This document shows, piece after piece, positions 1-6,069 of a stretch of 9,068 nt of DNA. The DNA comes from JBFHNV01 sp965365655. GTDB lineage: Bacteria > Pseudomonadota > Gammaproteobacteria > HK1. Each line of letters starts with the position of its first letter. Within the stretch, counting starts at the first letter, position 1. The translations under genes and the position numbers were made by a program. The DNA lies in the NCBI GenBank assembly GCA_965365655.1, contig CBDUCN010000225.1, positions 1 through 9,068 on the forward strand. The letters run 5' to 3'. The notes beneath the pieces are model-generated. The model made no database searches and was not told where the DNA came from. It was given only the letters and a program-made list of their open reading frames with translations.

Positions 1-79
1 ATCACTGAGCCGGTGAGCCGTCGCGCGCCGCCGTCGCGGCACTGAGCGCCGCGCGCCGAAGCACCTCCGGAGCCAGCCC
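1..79. other. Upstream region of the DapA-family gene
   Basis: This short stretch lies before the first gene. On the + strand, frame 1 stays open from the window edge to a TGA at 43-45, so the last 14 codons of an upstream gene could end here. The piece is too short and too biased in composition to decide. A GGAG at about 68-71 sits 8 bases before the ATG at 80 and is the likely ribosome binding site. I see no convincing -35/-10 pair. Confidence 0.35.
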
Positions 80-1036
80 ATGCCACGCATCGACGAGAGC
101 TCGCGCGGCGTCTACGTCATCGCCGCGACCCCGTTCGACGAGTCCGGCGCCCTCGACCTCGCGAGCGTCGACTCGCTGGTGGACTTCTATCTCGCGGAGG
201 GCGTGCACGGCCTGACCGTGCTCGGCGTGATGGGCGAGGCGCCCAAGCTCACGGACGACGAGCGCGTGACCCTCGCGCGCCGCATCCTCGCCCGCGTCGA
301 CGGCCGGGTGCCGGTGATCGTCGGGGTCAGCGACCCGGGCCTGGATCGCCTCGAGCGCTTCGCGCGCACCTGCATGGACGCCGGCGCCGCCGGGGTGATG
401 GTCGCCGGCAACCGCGGCCAGGAGACCGACGCCCAGGTCCACGGCTGGTTCGCGCGCGTCCTCGAGCGCCTCGGCCCCGACGTGCCCGTGTGCATGCAGG
501 ACTATCCGCCGACCACCGGCGTGCACGTCTCGGTGGAGGTCGTCAACCGGCTCATCGCCGAGCACCCGAGCCTGGTGATGTTCAAGCACGAGGACCTGCC
601 GGGGCTCGCGAAGCTCTCGCGGGTGCGTGCGGGACCCGAGGAGGCCGGCGTCCGCCGCGTCAGCATCCTCGTCGGCAACGGCGGCCTGTACGTGCCGCAG
701 GAGCTGGCCCGCGGCGCCGACGGCATCATGACCGGCTTCGCGTTCCCGGGCATGCTGGTCGAGGTGTGGCGGCGCTTCGACTCCGGCGATGCCGACGGCG
801 CCGAGGACCTGTTCGACTGCTACCTGCCGCTGGTGCGCCACGAGCAGCAGATCGGCTTCGGCCTCGCGGTGCGCAAGGAGGTCCTGCGCCGGCGCGGCGC
901 CATCGCGTGCAACGCCGCGCGGTCGCCAGGACCGCGCCTGGACGCGACGGATATCGCCGAGCTGGACCGGCTGCTCGCGCGGCTGCGCGCGAAGCTGACC
1001 GCCGCCGGTCTGCCCGCGGAAATGGGGACATGCTGA
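80..1036 (+). CDS. Dihydrodipicolinate synthase family protein (DapA/NanA-superfamily aldolase or dehydratase)
   Basis: This 318-residue protein has the length and fold signature of class I Schiff-base lyases of the DapA/NanA superfamily, which act on pyruvate or 2-keto acids in the cytoplasm. Visible hallmarks are the N-terminal VYVIAATPF strand (11-19), the GVMGEAPKLTDDER loop (49-62, the GxxGE motif), the catalytic Tyr142 in QDYPPTTG, and the Schiff-base Lys169 in VMFKHEDLPG. A glycine-rich GNGGLYVPQELARGADGIMTG stretch follows at 199-219. The two Thr of true DapA (GTTGE) are replaced by Val-Met, so lysine biosynthesis is unlikely. The C-terminal LPLVRHEQQ segment (249-257) recalls sugar-acid members such as 2-keto-3-deoxyarabonate dehydratase, but the substrate cannot be assigned. 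The start has GGAG 8 bases upstream. The last residues (EMGTC) and the stop are encoded by the left arm of an inverted repeat, so the native C-terminus may have been altered. Confidence 0.88.
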   Translation: MPRIDESSRGVYVIAATPFDESGALDLASVDSLVDFYLAEGVHGLTVLGVMGEAPKLTDDERVTLARRILARVDGRVPVIVGVSDPGLDRLERFARTCMDAGAAGVMVAGNRGQETDAQVHGWFARVLERLGPDVPVCMQDYPPTTGVHVSVEVVNRLIAEHPSLVMFKHEDLPGLAKLSRVRAGPEEAGVRRVSILVGNGGLYVPQELARGADGIMTGFAFPGMLVEVWRRFDSGDADGAEDLFDCYLPLVRHEQQIGFGLAVRKEVLRRRGAIACNAARSPGPRLDATDIAELDRLLARLRAKLTAAGLPAEMGTC

Positions 1037-1103
1037 ATCACCGGTCCGGCGCGCACACTTGCGGCTCGACCCGACACCCGTGATTCAGCATGTACCCATT
1101 TCC
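1018..1103. repeat. 86-bp inverted repeat (REP/RAYT-like hairpin) at the 3' end of the DapA-family gene
   Basis: Two 24-bp arms, 1018-1041 and 1080-1103, are reverse complements with one mismatch (GGGGACA in the left arm against the equivalent of GGGTACA in the right). They flank a 38-base spacer. The arm core reads GGAAATGGGGACATGCTGAA. From memory, arms of the form 'aaatggggacat...' recur in dispersed palindromic elements of Gamma- and Betaproteobacteria, often near Y1/RAYT-type transposases. No transposase is present here, so the element would be non-autonomous. In RNA it would form a strong stem-loop that could stabilise the upstream mRNA or slow transcription. There is no T-tract, so it is not a textbook terminator. 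Only one copy is in this window. Confidence 0.75.
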
Positions 1104-1429
1104 CCCGGGGCTGTGACGCCGGGGCGCGCCGGCATCCTCACGATGCCCGCGGGGTCGGCGGGCGGACCTCACCGCGCACCATCCTGACGCCCGGGCGGGG
1201 CCCGGCGACCCGCATCCACCGGCGCGGCGCCCGCTCCCGTCCTTCCGTTCCCGCACGTCGCCGGCCGCGACTTGTCCTCCGTCAATGCGTTGCCGGCTGC
1301 GCGTTGCAGAATCGGCGCCATCGGATCGGGCGGGAGGCCCGGCATGGCGCACGAGGACAGCGCTCGGGTCCTGATCGCCGTCGCGGCGGCTCGTCGTCGC
1401 GAGCGTCCGATGACGAGGGCCAGTTCCGA
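1104..1429. other. Non-coding leader region before the USP/ATPase/CNNM operon
   Basis: About 325 bases separate the inverted repeat from the USP start. Apart from the small ORF at 1344-1433 I see no gene with plausible composition. Candidate promoter pieces are weak. CAGAAT at 1307-1312 resembles a -10 box (4 of 6 matches) but has no good -35 at proper spacing. TTGTCC (1272-1277) and TTGCCG (1290-1295) are badly spaced. The heptamer GCGTTGC occurs twice (1288-1294 and 1301-1307). The operon promoter is probably in this region because the preceding gene ends in a hairpin repeat. Confidence 0.4.
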
Positions 1430-1433
1430 ATGA
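1344..1433 (+). CDS. Small leader ORF (29 codons) overlapping the USP start
   Basis: An ATG at 1344 follows GGGAGG (1332-1337) with a 6-base gap, a stronger ribosome binding site than that of the USP gene itself. The frame runs 29 codons (MAHEDSARVLIAVAAARRRE..., then to TGA 1431-1433). The stop overlaps the USP ATG at 1430 as ATGA, a layout typical of translational coupling. The early RVLIAV resembles the first beta strand of UspA proteins (usually followed by DGS), so the ORF could be a relic of an older USP N-terminus rather than a functional leader peptide. No protein family can be recognised at this length. It may also be chance. Confidence 0.35.
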   Translation: MAHEDSARVLIAVAAARRRERPMTRASSE

Positions 1434-2302
1434 GCGCGCACGACGAAGCTGCGGCGGCGATCGCCCACGTCGTGTGCGCGTACGACGGATCCGTCAACGG
1501 GCACTGGATCGCGCGCTACGCGATCCGAATCGCCGCGGCAGCGCCGGCGCGGGCGCTGCGCCTGGTGCACGTGCACGACCGGCACGCGTCGTCCGCGCTG
1601 CTCGCGCGCAAGCTCGATCACATCGTCGGCGAGTGCGAGCGCGCCGGCGTCGAGGCCGCGGTGCACGAGATCCGCGCCGGCGGCGCGGTCGCCGCGGCGC
1701 TGCTCGACGATCTTCCCGCCGACGCGCGCAGGACCCTGCTCGTGTGCGGCGCCCGCGCGCGCGCGAGCCGGCGGCGGTTCCTCGCCGGCACCGTGTCGGA
1801 GGAGCTGCTCGGCCGCGCGCCGTGCCCGGTGCTCGCGCTGCGGGTGCTGGTGCCGGGCCTGCTCGGAGCGCCGCGAAACATCCTGCTGCCCGTCGCCGGC
1901 AACCCCGGCGAGGCGCGCGACATCGCGCCGCTGCTCGCGCGGCTCGCGCCGGCGATGAGCGAGCTGCACCTGCTGCGCGTGATGGTGGAGCGCGGGCGCA
2001 CCGCGAGGCTGCACAGCCACGAGGCCCTCGATCGCCTGCGCGGCCACGGCCGCGCAGCCGTGACGCACTTCGAGAGCGAGCTGCGGGCCGCGCTGGACCT
2101 CGACGCGGTACACCTGGACAGCTACGTGCGCGTGACCGGCGACTGGGCTCGCGCGACGATCGTCGTCGCCGGGCAGCACCGCTGCGGGCTGATCATCGCC
2201 GGCGCGTCGGACCGCGCGATCGCGGGGCGGCTGTTCCGGCGCAGCCCGCTGGAGACCCTCCTCGAGCACGCGCCCTGCGACGTCGGCATCTTCCGGCCGT
2301 GA
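1430..2302 (+). CDS. Tandem universal stress protein (UspA-like, two domains)
   Basis: The 290-residue protein consists of two Usp-type Rossmann-like halves, as in UspE-type tandem proteins. These are cytoplasmic and often bind ATP or AMP. Half 1 opens with HVVCAYDGS (13-21, Asp19 conserved). It ends with GARA...GT (Gly107 to Thr121), which fits the G-2X-G-9X-G(S/T) nucleotide loop in spacing but has Ala110 for the second Gly, followed by APCPVLAL. Half 2 opens with NILLPVAG (150-157) and ends with AGASD...RRSP then HAPCDVGIFRP, where the second and third positions are Asp261 and Arg271. The second site therefore looks non-canonical. I chose ATG 1430 because GAGGG lies about 10 bases upstream and 12 residues then precede the first strand. 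An in-frame ATG at 1304 would add 42 Arg-rich residues of unlikely composition. It is first in the ion-transport operon, 14 bases before the ATPase ATG. Confidence 0.82.
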   Translation: MSAHDEAAAAIAHVVCAYDGSVNGHWIARYAIRIAAAAPARALRLVHVHDRHASSALLARKLDHIVGECERAGVEAAVHEIRAGGAVAAALLDDLPADARRTLLVCGARARASRRRFLAGTVSEELLGRAPCPVLALRVLVPGLLGAPRNILLPVAGNPGEARDIAPLLARLAPAMSELHLLRVMVERGRTARLHSHEALDRLRGHGRAAVTHFESELRAALDLDAVHLDSYVRVTGDWARATIVVAGQHRCGLIIAGASDRAIAGRLFRRSPLETLLEHAPCDVGIFRP

Positions 2303-2316
2303 ACGGCGGCGAGCGG

Positions 2317-5016
2317 ATGGAAAGAGCCGCCGCGGAAGACGGGCGCCCGGGAGCGGCGCCCGCCGTGGAGCAGATCCACCAGATCGAGCCGCGGGCGGTG
2401 CACGCGGAGCTGCACACGCGCGACGCGGGCCTGGACCCGGACGAGGTCGCGGCGCTGCGCGAGGAGGTCGGCCCGAACCGCCTCGAGGTGCGCCGTCCGC
2501 TGTGGTGGCTGGAGTCCCTGGTCCGGCAGTTCGTGAACTTCTTCTCGATCCTGCTCGACGTCTCCGCCGCGATCTGCTTCTTCGCCGACCGCGTTCAGCC
2601 GGGCGAGGGCATGGCGCTGCTCGGCGGCGCGCTGCTCGGGGTGTCGGTGCTGAACGCGCTGTTCAGCTTCGCCCAGGAGTACCGCGCGGAGCGCGCGATG
2701 GAGGCGCTCAAGCAGCTGCTGCCGCAGGAGGTGTCGGTGCGCAGGGGCGGCGCCGAGGCGCGGGTGACCGCCGACGAGCTGGTGCCCGGCGACGTGATCG
2801 TGCTGCGCGAGGGCGACCGCGTGCCGGCCGACGCGCGCATCGTCGAGGCCGAGTCGCTGCTCGTGAACAACGCGCCGCTCACCGGCGAGTCGAGGCCGCT
2901 CGCACTGCACGCGGGCGCGTGCACCGGCGACCTGGCCGACGCGGACAACCTCGCCCTCGCGGGCTGCACGGTGCTGCGCGGCACCGCCGAGGCGGTGGTC
3001 TACGCGACGGGGTTCCGCACCCAGTTCGGCCGCGTCGCGTCGCTGTCGCAGGAGATCCACCGCACCGCCTCGCCGCTCGAGCGCGAGACCTCGCACATGG
3101 TGCGCGTGCTCACGGTCATCGCCGTCGCGATGGGCCTCGTCTTCTTCGCGTACGGCGTGGCCACCGGGCGATCGCTATGGGTGAACCTCGTGTTCATGAT
3201 GGGGATCATCGTCGCCAACGTTCCCGAGGGGCTGCTGCCCACGTTCACGCTGTCGCTCGCGATGGGCAGCCTGCGCATGGCGAAGCGCAACGTGCTGGTG
3301 AAGAGCCTGAACGCGGTGGAGGCCCTAGGAGCGGTGCACGTGATCTGCACCGACAAGACCGGCACGCTGACGATGAACCGCCTCGCCCTCGCGCGGGTCG
3401 TCGGCGCGGACGGCGCGGAGCTGGCCGACGACGCCGCGGCGCGCGCCTTCCTCGAGACCGCGCTCACGGCCTGCGAGGTCGACGCGAGCGGCGAGCGGCT
3501 CGCGGGAGATCCGCTGGACGTCGCGCTCGCCGACGCGTTCGCCGCGCGCGGCGGCGACGTCGCGGCCGCGATGGCGCACGTCGCGCGCAGCTTCCCGTTC
3601 GACGCGGAGCTGCGCCGCTCCGGCGGCGTCGCCGCCGGCGACGACGGCGCGATCGCCGTGGTGAAGGGCGCGTGGGAGTCCATCGTGCCGCTGCTCGCCG
3701 CGGCGCCGGACGGCGGCGCCGACGAGACCGTCAGCGCCCTCGCGTCGCGCGGCTACCGCGTGATCGCCGTCGCGCGCCGCGCGCTCGCGCAGGCGCCGGA
3801 GCCGGATGCGCCGCGGGAGACGCTGGAGCAGGGGCTCGAGCTGGTGGGCTACGCGTGCCTGGAGGACCCGCTGCGCGACGAGGTCCCCGAGGCCGTCGAG
3901 CGCTGTCACGGCGCCGGCATCCGGGTCGTGATGATCACCGGCGACCACCCGGACACCGCCGCGGCGATCGCGAGGGCCGCGGGCATCTGCGCCGACGATG
4001 CGCCGGCGCCGCTGACCGGCGACGCGCTCGCGACGATGCGCGAGCGCGACCTGGTCGAGCACCTGCGAGGCGGCGCCAACGTGTTCGCGCGCACGACCCC
4101 CGAGCAGAAGATGAAGATCGTGTCCGCGCTGCACGAGCTGGATCTCGTCGTCGCCGTGACCGGCGACGGGGTCAACGACGCGCCGGCGTTGAAGGCCGCG
4201 GACGTGGGCGTGGCCATGGGCCGCGACGGGACCGACGTCGCCCGCGAGGCGGCGCAGGTGGTGCTGCTCGACGACAACTTCGCGTCCATCGTCGACGGCG
4301 TCGAGGAGGGCAGGACGATCTTCGGCAACATCGGCAAGTTCACGAACTACGTGCTGGTGAGCAACGGCCCCGAGATCATCCCGTACCTGCTGTACATCCT
4401 GTTTCCGGTGCCGCTCGCGCTCACCGTGATCCAGATCCTCGCGATCGATCTGGGCACCGACATCATCCCGTCGATGGCGCTGGGCCAGGAGCGCCCGGGC
4501 CCGGACGTGATGCGCGAGCCGCCGCGCCCGCGGGACTCGCGGCTGCTGACCCGCCCGGTCATGCTGCACAGCTACGGCTTCCTGGGGCTCGTCGAGGCGA
4601 GCTTCTCGTTCGGACTGTTCTTCTGGGTGCTGCACGACGGCGGCTGGCGCTGGGGCGAGACGCTCGCGTCCGACGACCCGACCTATCTCGCCGCGACCGG
4701 CATCGCGCTGTCGTCGATCATGCTGATGCAGATCGGCAACCTGGTCGGCCGGCGCTCGCGCCGCGGCTCCGGCCTCGACGCCGGGCTGTTCCGCAACCGC
4801 CTGCTGCTGCTGGGCGTCGCGCTGGAGGTGTTCTTCTCCTGGGCCGTGCTCTACTGGGAGCCGGCCCGGCACGTGCTCGGGACCGCGCCGGTGCCGCCGG
4901 CGCTGTACGCGTTCGCGTGGCTGGGGATTCCGCTGATCTTCGGGCTGGACTACGCGCGCAAGCGCGTCGCCGCCGCCCTCGAGCGCCGCCGGCCGGCGCC
5001 GGAGGACGGCACGTGA
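2317..5016 (+). CDS. P-type (P2, Na+/K+-ATPase-like) cation-transporting ATPase
   Basis: This is an 899-residue inner-membrane pump with a complete P2-ATPase layout. It has an N-terminal cation ATPase domain (about 18-70), M1-M2 (67-117), and an actuator with LTGES (188-192). M3-M4 carry NVPEGL (301-306). The phosphorylation site is DKTGT (Asp346), the nucleotide-binding domain is short with KGA (450-452), and MITGD (539-543) and TGDGVNDAP (615-623) form the hinge. M5-M10 end near 878. Similarity to Na+/K+-ATPase alpha (P2C) is striking: NVLVKSLNAVEALG before the phosphorylation site, YVLVSNGPEIIP in M5 and IDLGTDIIPS in M6. These keep the equivalents of E327, Y771, S775, N776, E779, D804, D808, Q923 and E954 (here E304, Y678, S682, N683, E686, D711, D715, Q805, E837). 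The site-III D926 is Asn808. No beta subunit is visible. A GTG at 2299 overlapping the USP stop is an alternative start that adds six residues. The exact ion is not proven. Confidence 0.93.
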   Translation: MERAAAEDGRPGAAPAVEQIHQIEPRAVHAELHTRDAGLDPDEVAALREEVGPNRLEVRRPLWWLESLVRQFVNFFSILLDVSAAICFFADRVQPGEGMALLGGALLGVSVLNALFSFAQEYRAERAMEALKQLLPQEVSVRRGGAEARVTADELVPGDVIVLREGDRVPADARIVEAESLLVNNAPLTGESRPLALHAGACTGDLADADNLALAGCTVLRGTAEAVVYATGFRTQFGRVASLSQEIHRTASPLERETSHMVRVLTVIAVAMGLVFFAYGVATGRSLWVNLVFMMGIIVANVPEGLLPTFTLSLAMGSLRMAKRNVLVKSLNAVEALGAVHVICTDKTGTLTMNRLALARVVGADGAELADDAAARAFLETALTACEVDASGERLAGDPLDVALADAFAARGGDVAAAMAHVARSFPFDAELRRSGGVAAGDDGAIAVVKGAWESIVPLLAAAPDGGADETVSALASRGYRVIAVARRALAQAPEPDAPRETLEQGLELVGYACLEDPLRDEVPEAVERCHGAGIRVVMITGDHPDTAAAIARAAGICADDAPAPLTGDALATMRERDLVEHLRGGANVFARTTPEQKMKIVSALHELDLVVAVTGDGVNDAPALKAADVGVAMGRDGTDVAREAAQVVLLDDNFASIVDGVEEGRTIFGNIGKFTNYVLVSNGPEIIPYLLYILFPVPLALTVIQILAIDLGTDIIPSMALGQERPGPDVMREPPRPRDSRLLTRPVMLHSYGFLGLVEASFSFGLFFWVLHDGGWRWGETLASDDPTYLAATGIALSSIMLMQIGNLVGRRSRRGSGLDAGLFRNRLLLLGVALEVFFSWAVLYWEPARHVLGTAPVPPALYAFAWLGIPLIFGLDYARKRVAAALERRRPAPEDGT
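5001..5016 (+). promoter_or_regulatory. Shine-Dalgarno and GTGA stop/start overlap between ATPase and CNNM genes
   Basis: GGAGG at 5001-5005 sits 7 bases before a GTG at 5013. That GTG overlaps the ATPase TGA (5014-5016) as GTGA. This decides the start of the CNNM-like protein and implies translational coupling of the two transporters. Confidence 0.8.
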
Positions 5017-6056
5017 CCGACGTCACCACCCTCGGCGTGTGGCTCGGCGTCGCCGCATGCCTGTCGCAGTCCGCGATGTTCTCGGGCCTGAACATCGCGG
5101 TGTTCAGCATGAGCCGGCTGCGCCTGGAGATCGAGTCCGCCGCCGGCAACACGGCCGCGGACCGCGTGCTCGCGCTGCGCGAGGACTCGAGCGCCACGCT
5201 CACGACCATCCTGTGGGGTAACGTCGGCGTGAACGTGCTGCTCACGCTGCTGTCGGACTCGGTGCTCACCGGCGTCAGCGCGTTCGCGTTCTCGACGATC
5301 TTCATCACGCTGTTCGGCGAGATCGCCCCGCAGGCCTACTTCTCGCGCAACGCGATGCGCGTCGCGTCCGTGCTCGCGCCGGTGCTGCAGGCGTACAAGC
5401 TGCTGCTCTACCCGGTGGCCCGTCCGAGCGCCGCGCTGCTCGACGCGTGGCTCGGGACGGAACGCCTGCAGTTCTACCGCGAGCACGAGCTGCGGGAGCT
5501 GATCCGGCTGCACGTCGCGGCGGACGAGGCGGAGATCGAGCGCCTGGAAGGCATCGGCGCGCTGAACTTCCTCGCGATGGACGACCTCGCCGTCACCCAG
5601 GAGGGCGAGGACCTCGACCCGCGGAGCATCATCGCGCTGCCCGCCGAGCACGGCCGGCCGGTCTTCCCGGACATCCGGCGCGCGCCCGACGATCCGTTCC
5701 TGCAGCGCATCGAGCAGTCCGGGCGCAAGTGGGTGATCGTCACGGACCTGCAGGGCGAGCCGCTGACCGCGATCGATTCCGACGAGTTCCTGCGCGCGGC
5801 GCTGTTCGGCGACGGCGCGTTCGACCCCGGCCGCTTCGAGCACCACACGATCATCGTCCGCGACCCGCGCATGCTGCTCGGCAAGGTCGTCGCGCAGCTC
5901 CAGCTCGCACCGACCGTCGGCGGCCGCTCGCGGGAGCGCGAGGTGATCCTGGTCTGGGGCGAGCATCCGCGCATCATCACCGTCACGGACATCCTCGACC
6001 GGCTGCTGCGCGGCGCGACGCGCCCGGCGGGCGACGCCGGCGCACGGCCGCGCTGA
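5013..6056 (+). CDS. CNNM/CorC-type (DUF21) membrane ion transporter with degenerate CBS region
   Basis: This 347-residue protein belongs to the CNNM transmembrane-domain family, linked to Mg2+ (or Co2+/Na+-coupled) transport in the inner membrane. Hydrophobic segments lie at about 6-33, 62-83, 86-107 and 115-137. Family marks are MFSGLNIAVF in the first segment (22-31), LLGN-like LWGNVGVN (67-74), and FGEIAPQAYFSRNAM (101-115, Glu103). Then comes YREHELRELI (155-164), the counterpart of the NREKL segment that starts the cytosolic part in animal CNNM proteins. The following CBS-pair region (about 183-333) keeps the strand pattern, with GRKWVIVTDLQGEPL (237-251) and RIITVTDILDRLL (320-332), but is divergent, so nucleotide binding is uncertain. 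The C-terminal CorC_HlyC domain of many bacterial relatives is missing. It starts at GTG 5013 with a good SD and is co-transcribed with the ATPase. Convergent to the next gene with 13 bases between stops. Confidence 0.87.
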   Translation: MTDVTTLGVWLGVAACLSQSAMFSGLNIAVFSMSRLRLEIESAAGNTAADRVLALREDSSATLTTILWGNVGVNVLLTLLSDSVLTGVSAFAFSTIFITLFGEIAPQAYFSRNAMRVASVLAPVLQAYKLLLYPVARPSAALLDAWLGTERLQFYREHELRELIRLHVAADEAEIERLEGIGALNFLAMDDLAVTQEGEDLDPRSIIALPAEHGRPVFPDIRRAPDDPFLQRIEQSGRKWVIVTDLQGEPLTAIDSDEFLRAALFGDGAFDPGRFEHHTIIVRDPRMLLGKVVAQLQLAPTVGGRSREREVILVWGEHPRIITVTDILDRLLRGATRPAGDAGARPR

Positions 6057-6069
6057 CGGCGCGCCGCGT
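6057..6069. other. 13-bp gap between convergent stop codons with a short palindrome
   Basis: The CNNM stop (6054-6056) and the stop of the opposite-strand HEAT gene (6070-6072) are separated by 13 bases that contain the 10-bp palindrome CGGCGCGCCG (6057-6066). Together with GCTGA on the left and TCAGC on the right, an imperfect hairpin including both stops is possible. No T-tract is present, so a bidirectional terminator is only a possibility. Confidence 0.3.

Noticed and set aside
2..841. Long - strand open frame opposite the DapA-family gene
   Set aside because: It is rich in His, Arg, Ala and Val in the way antisense frames of GC-rich genes are, has no domain pattern, and overlaps a well-supported gene.
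1018..1103. Inverted repeat as an intrinsic terminator
   Set aside because: The spacer is long and no T-run follows the stem, so it is better explained as a repeat element, although it may still affect transcription.
1474..2316. Upstream extension of the ATPase frame across the USP gene
   Set aside because: This part is Arg/Ala-rich noise out of frame with the USP gene; ATPase homology starts after the ATG at 2317.
3325..4872. Long - strand open frame within the ATPase gene
   Set aside because: It is antisense to strongly conserved ATPase motifs, its composition is typical of a GC-rich shadow, and it has no recognisable domain.
2502..5012. Upstream extension of the CNNM frame through the ATPase gene
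   Set aside because: It is an out-of-frame shadow of the ATPase. The SD and GTG at 5001-5015 mark the true start.
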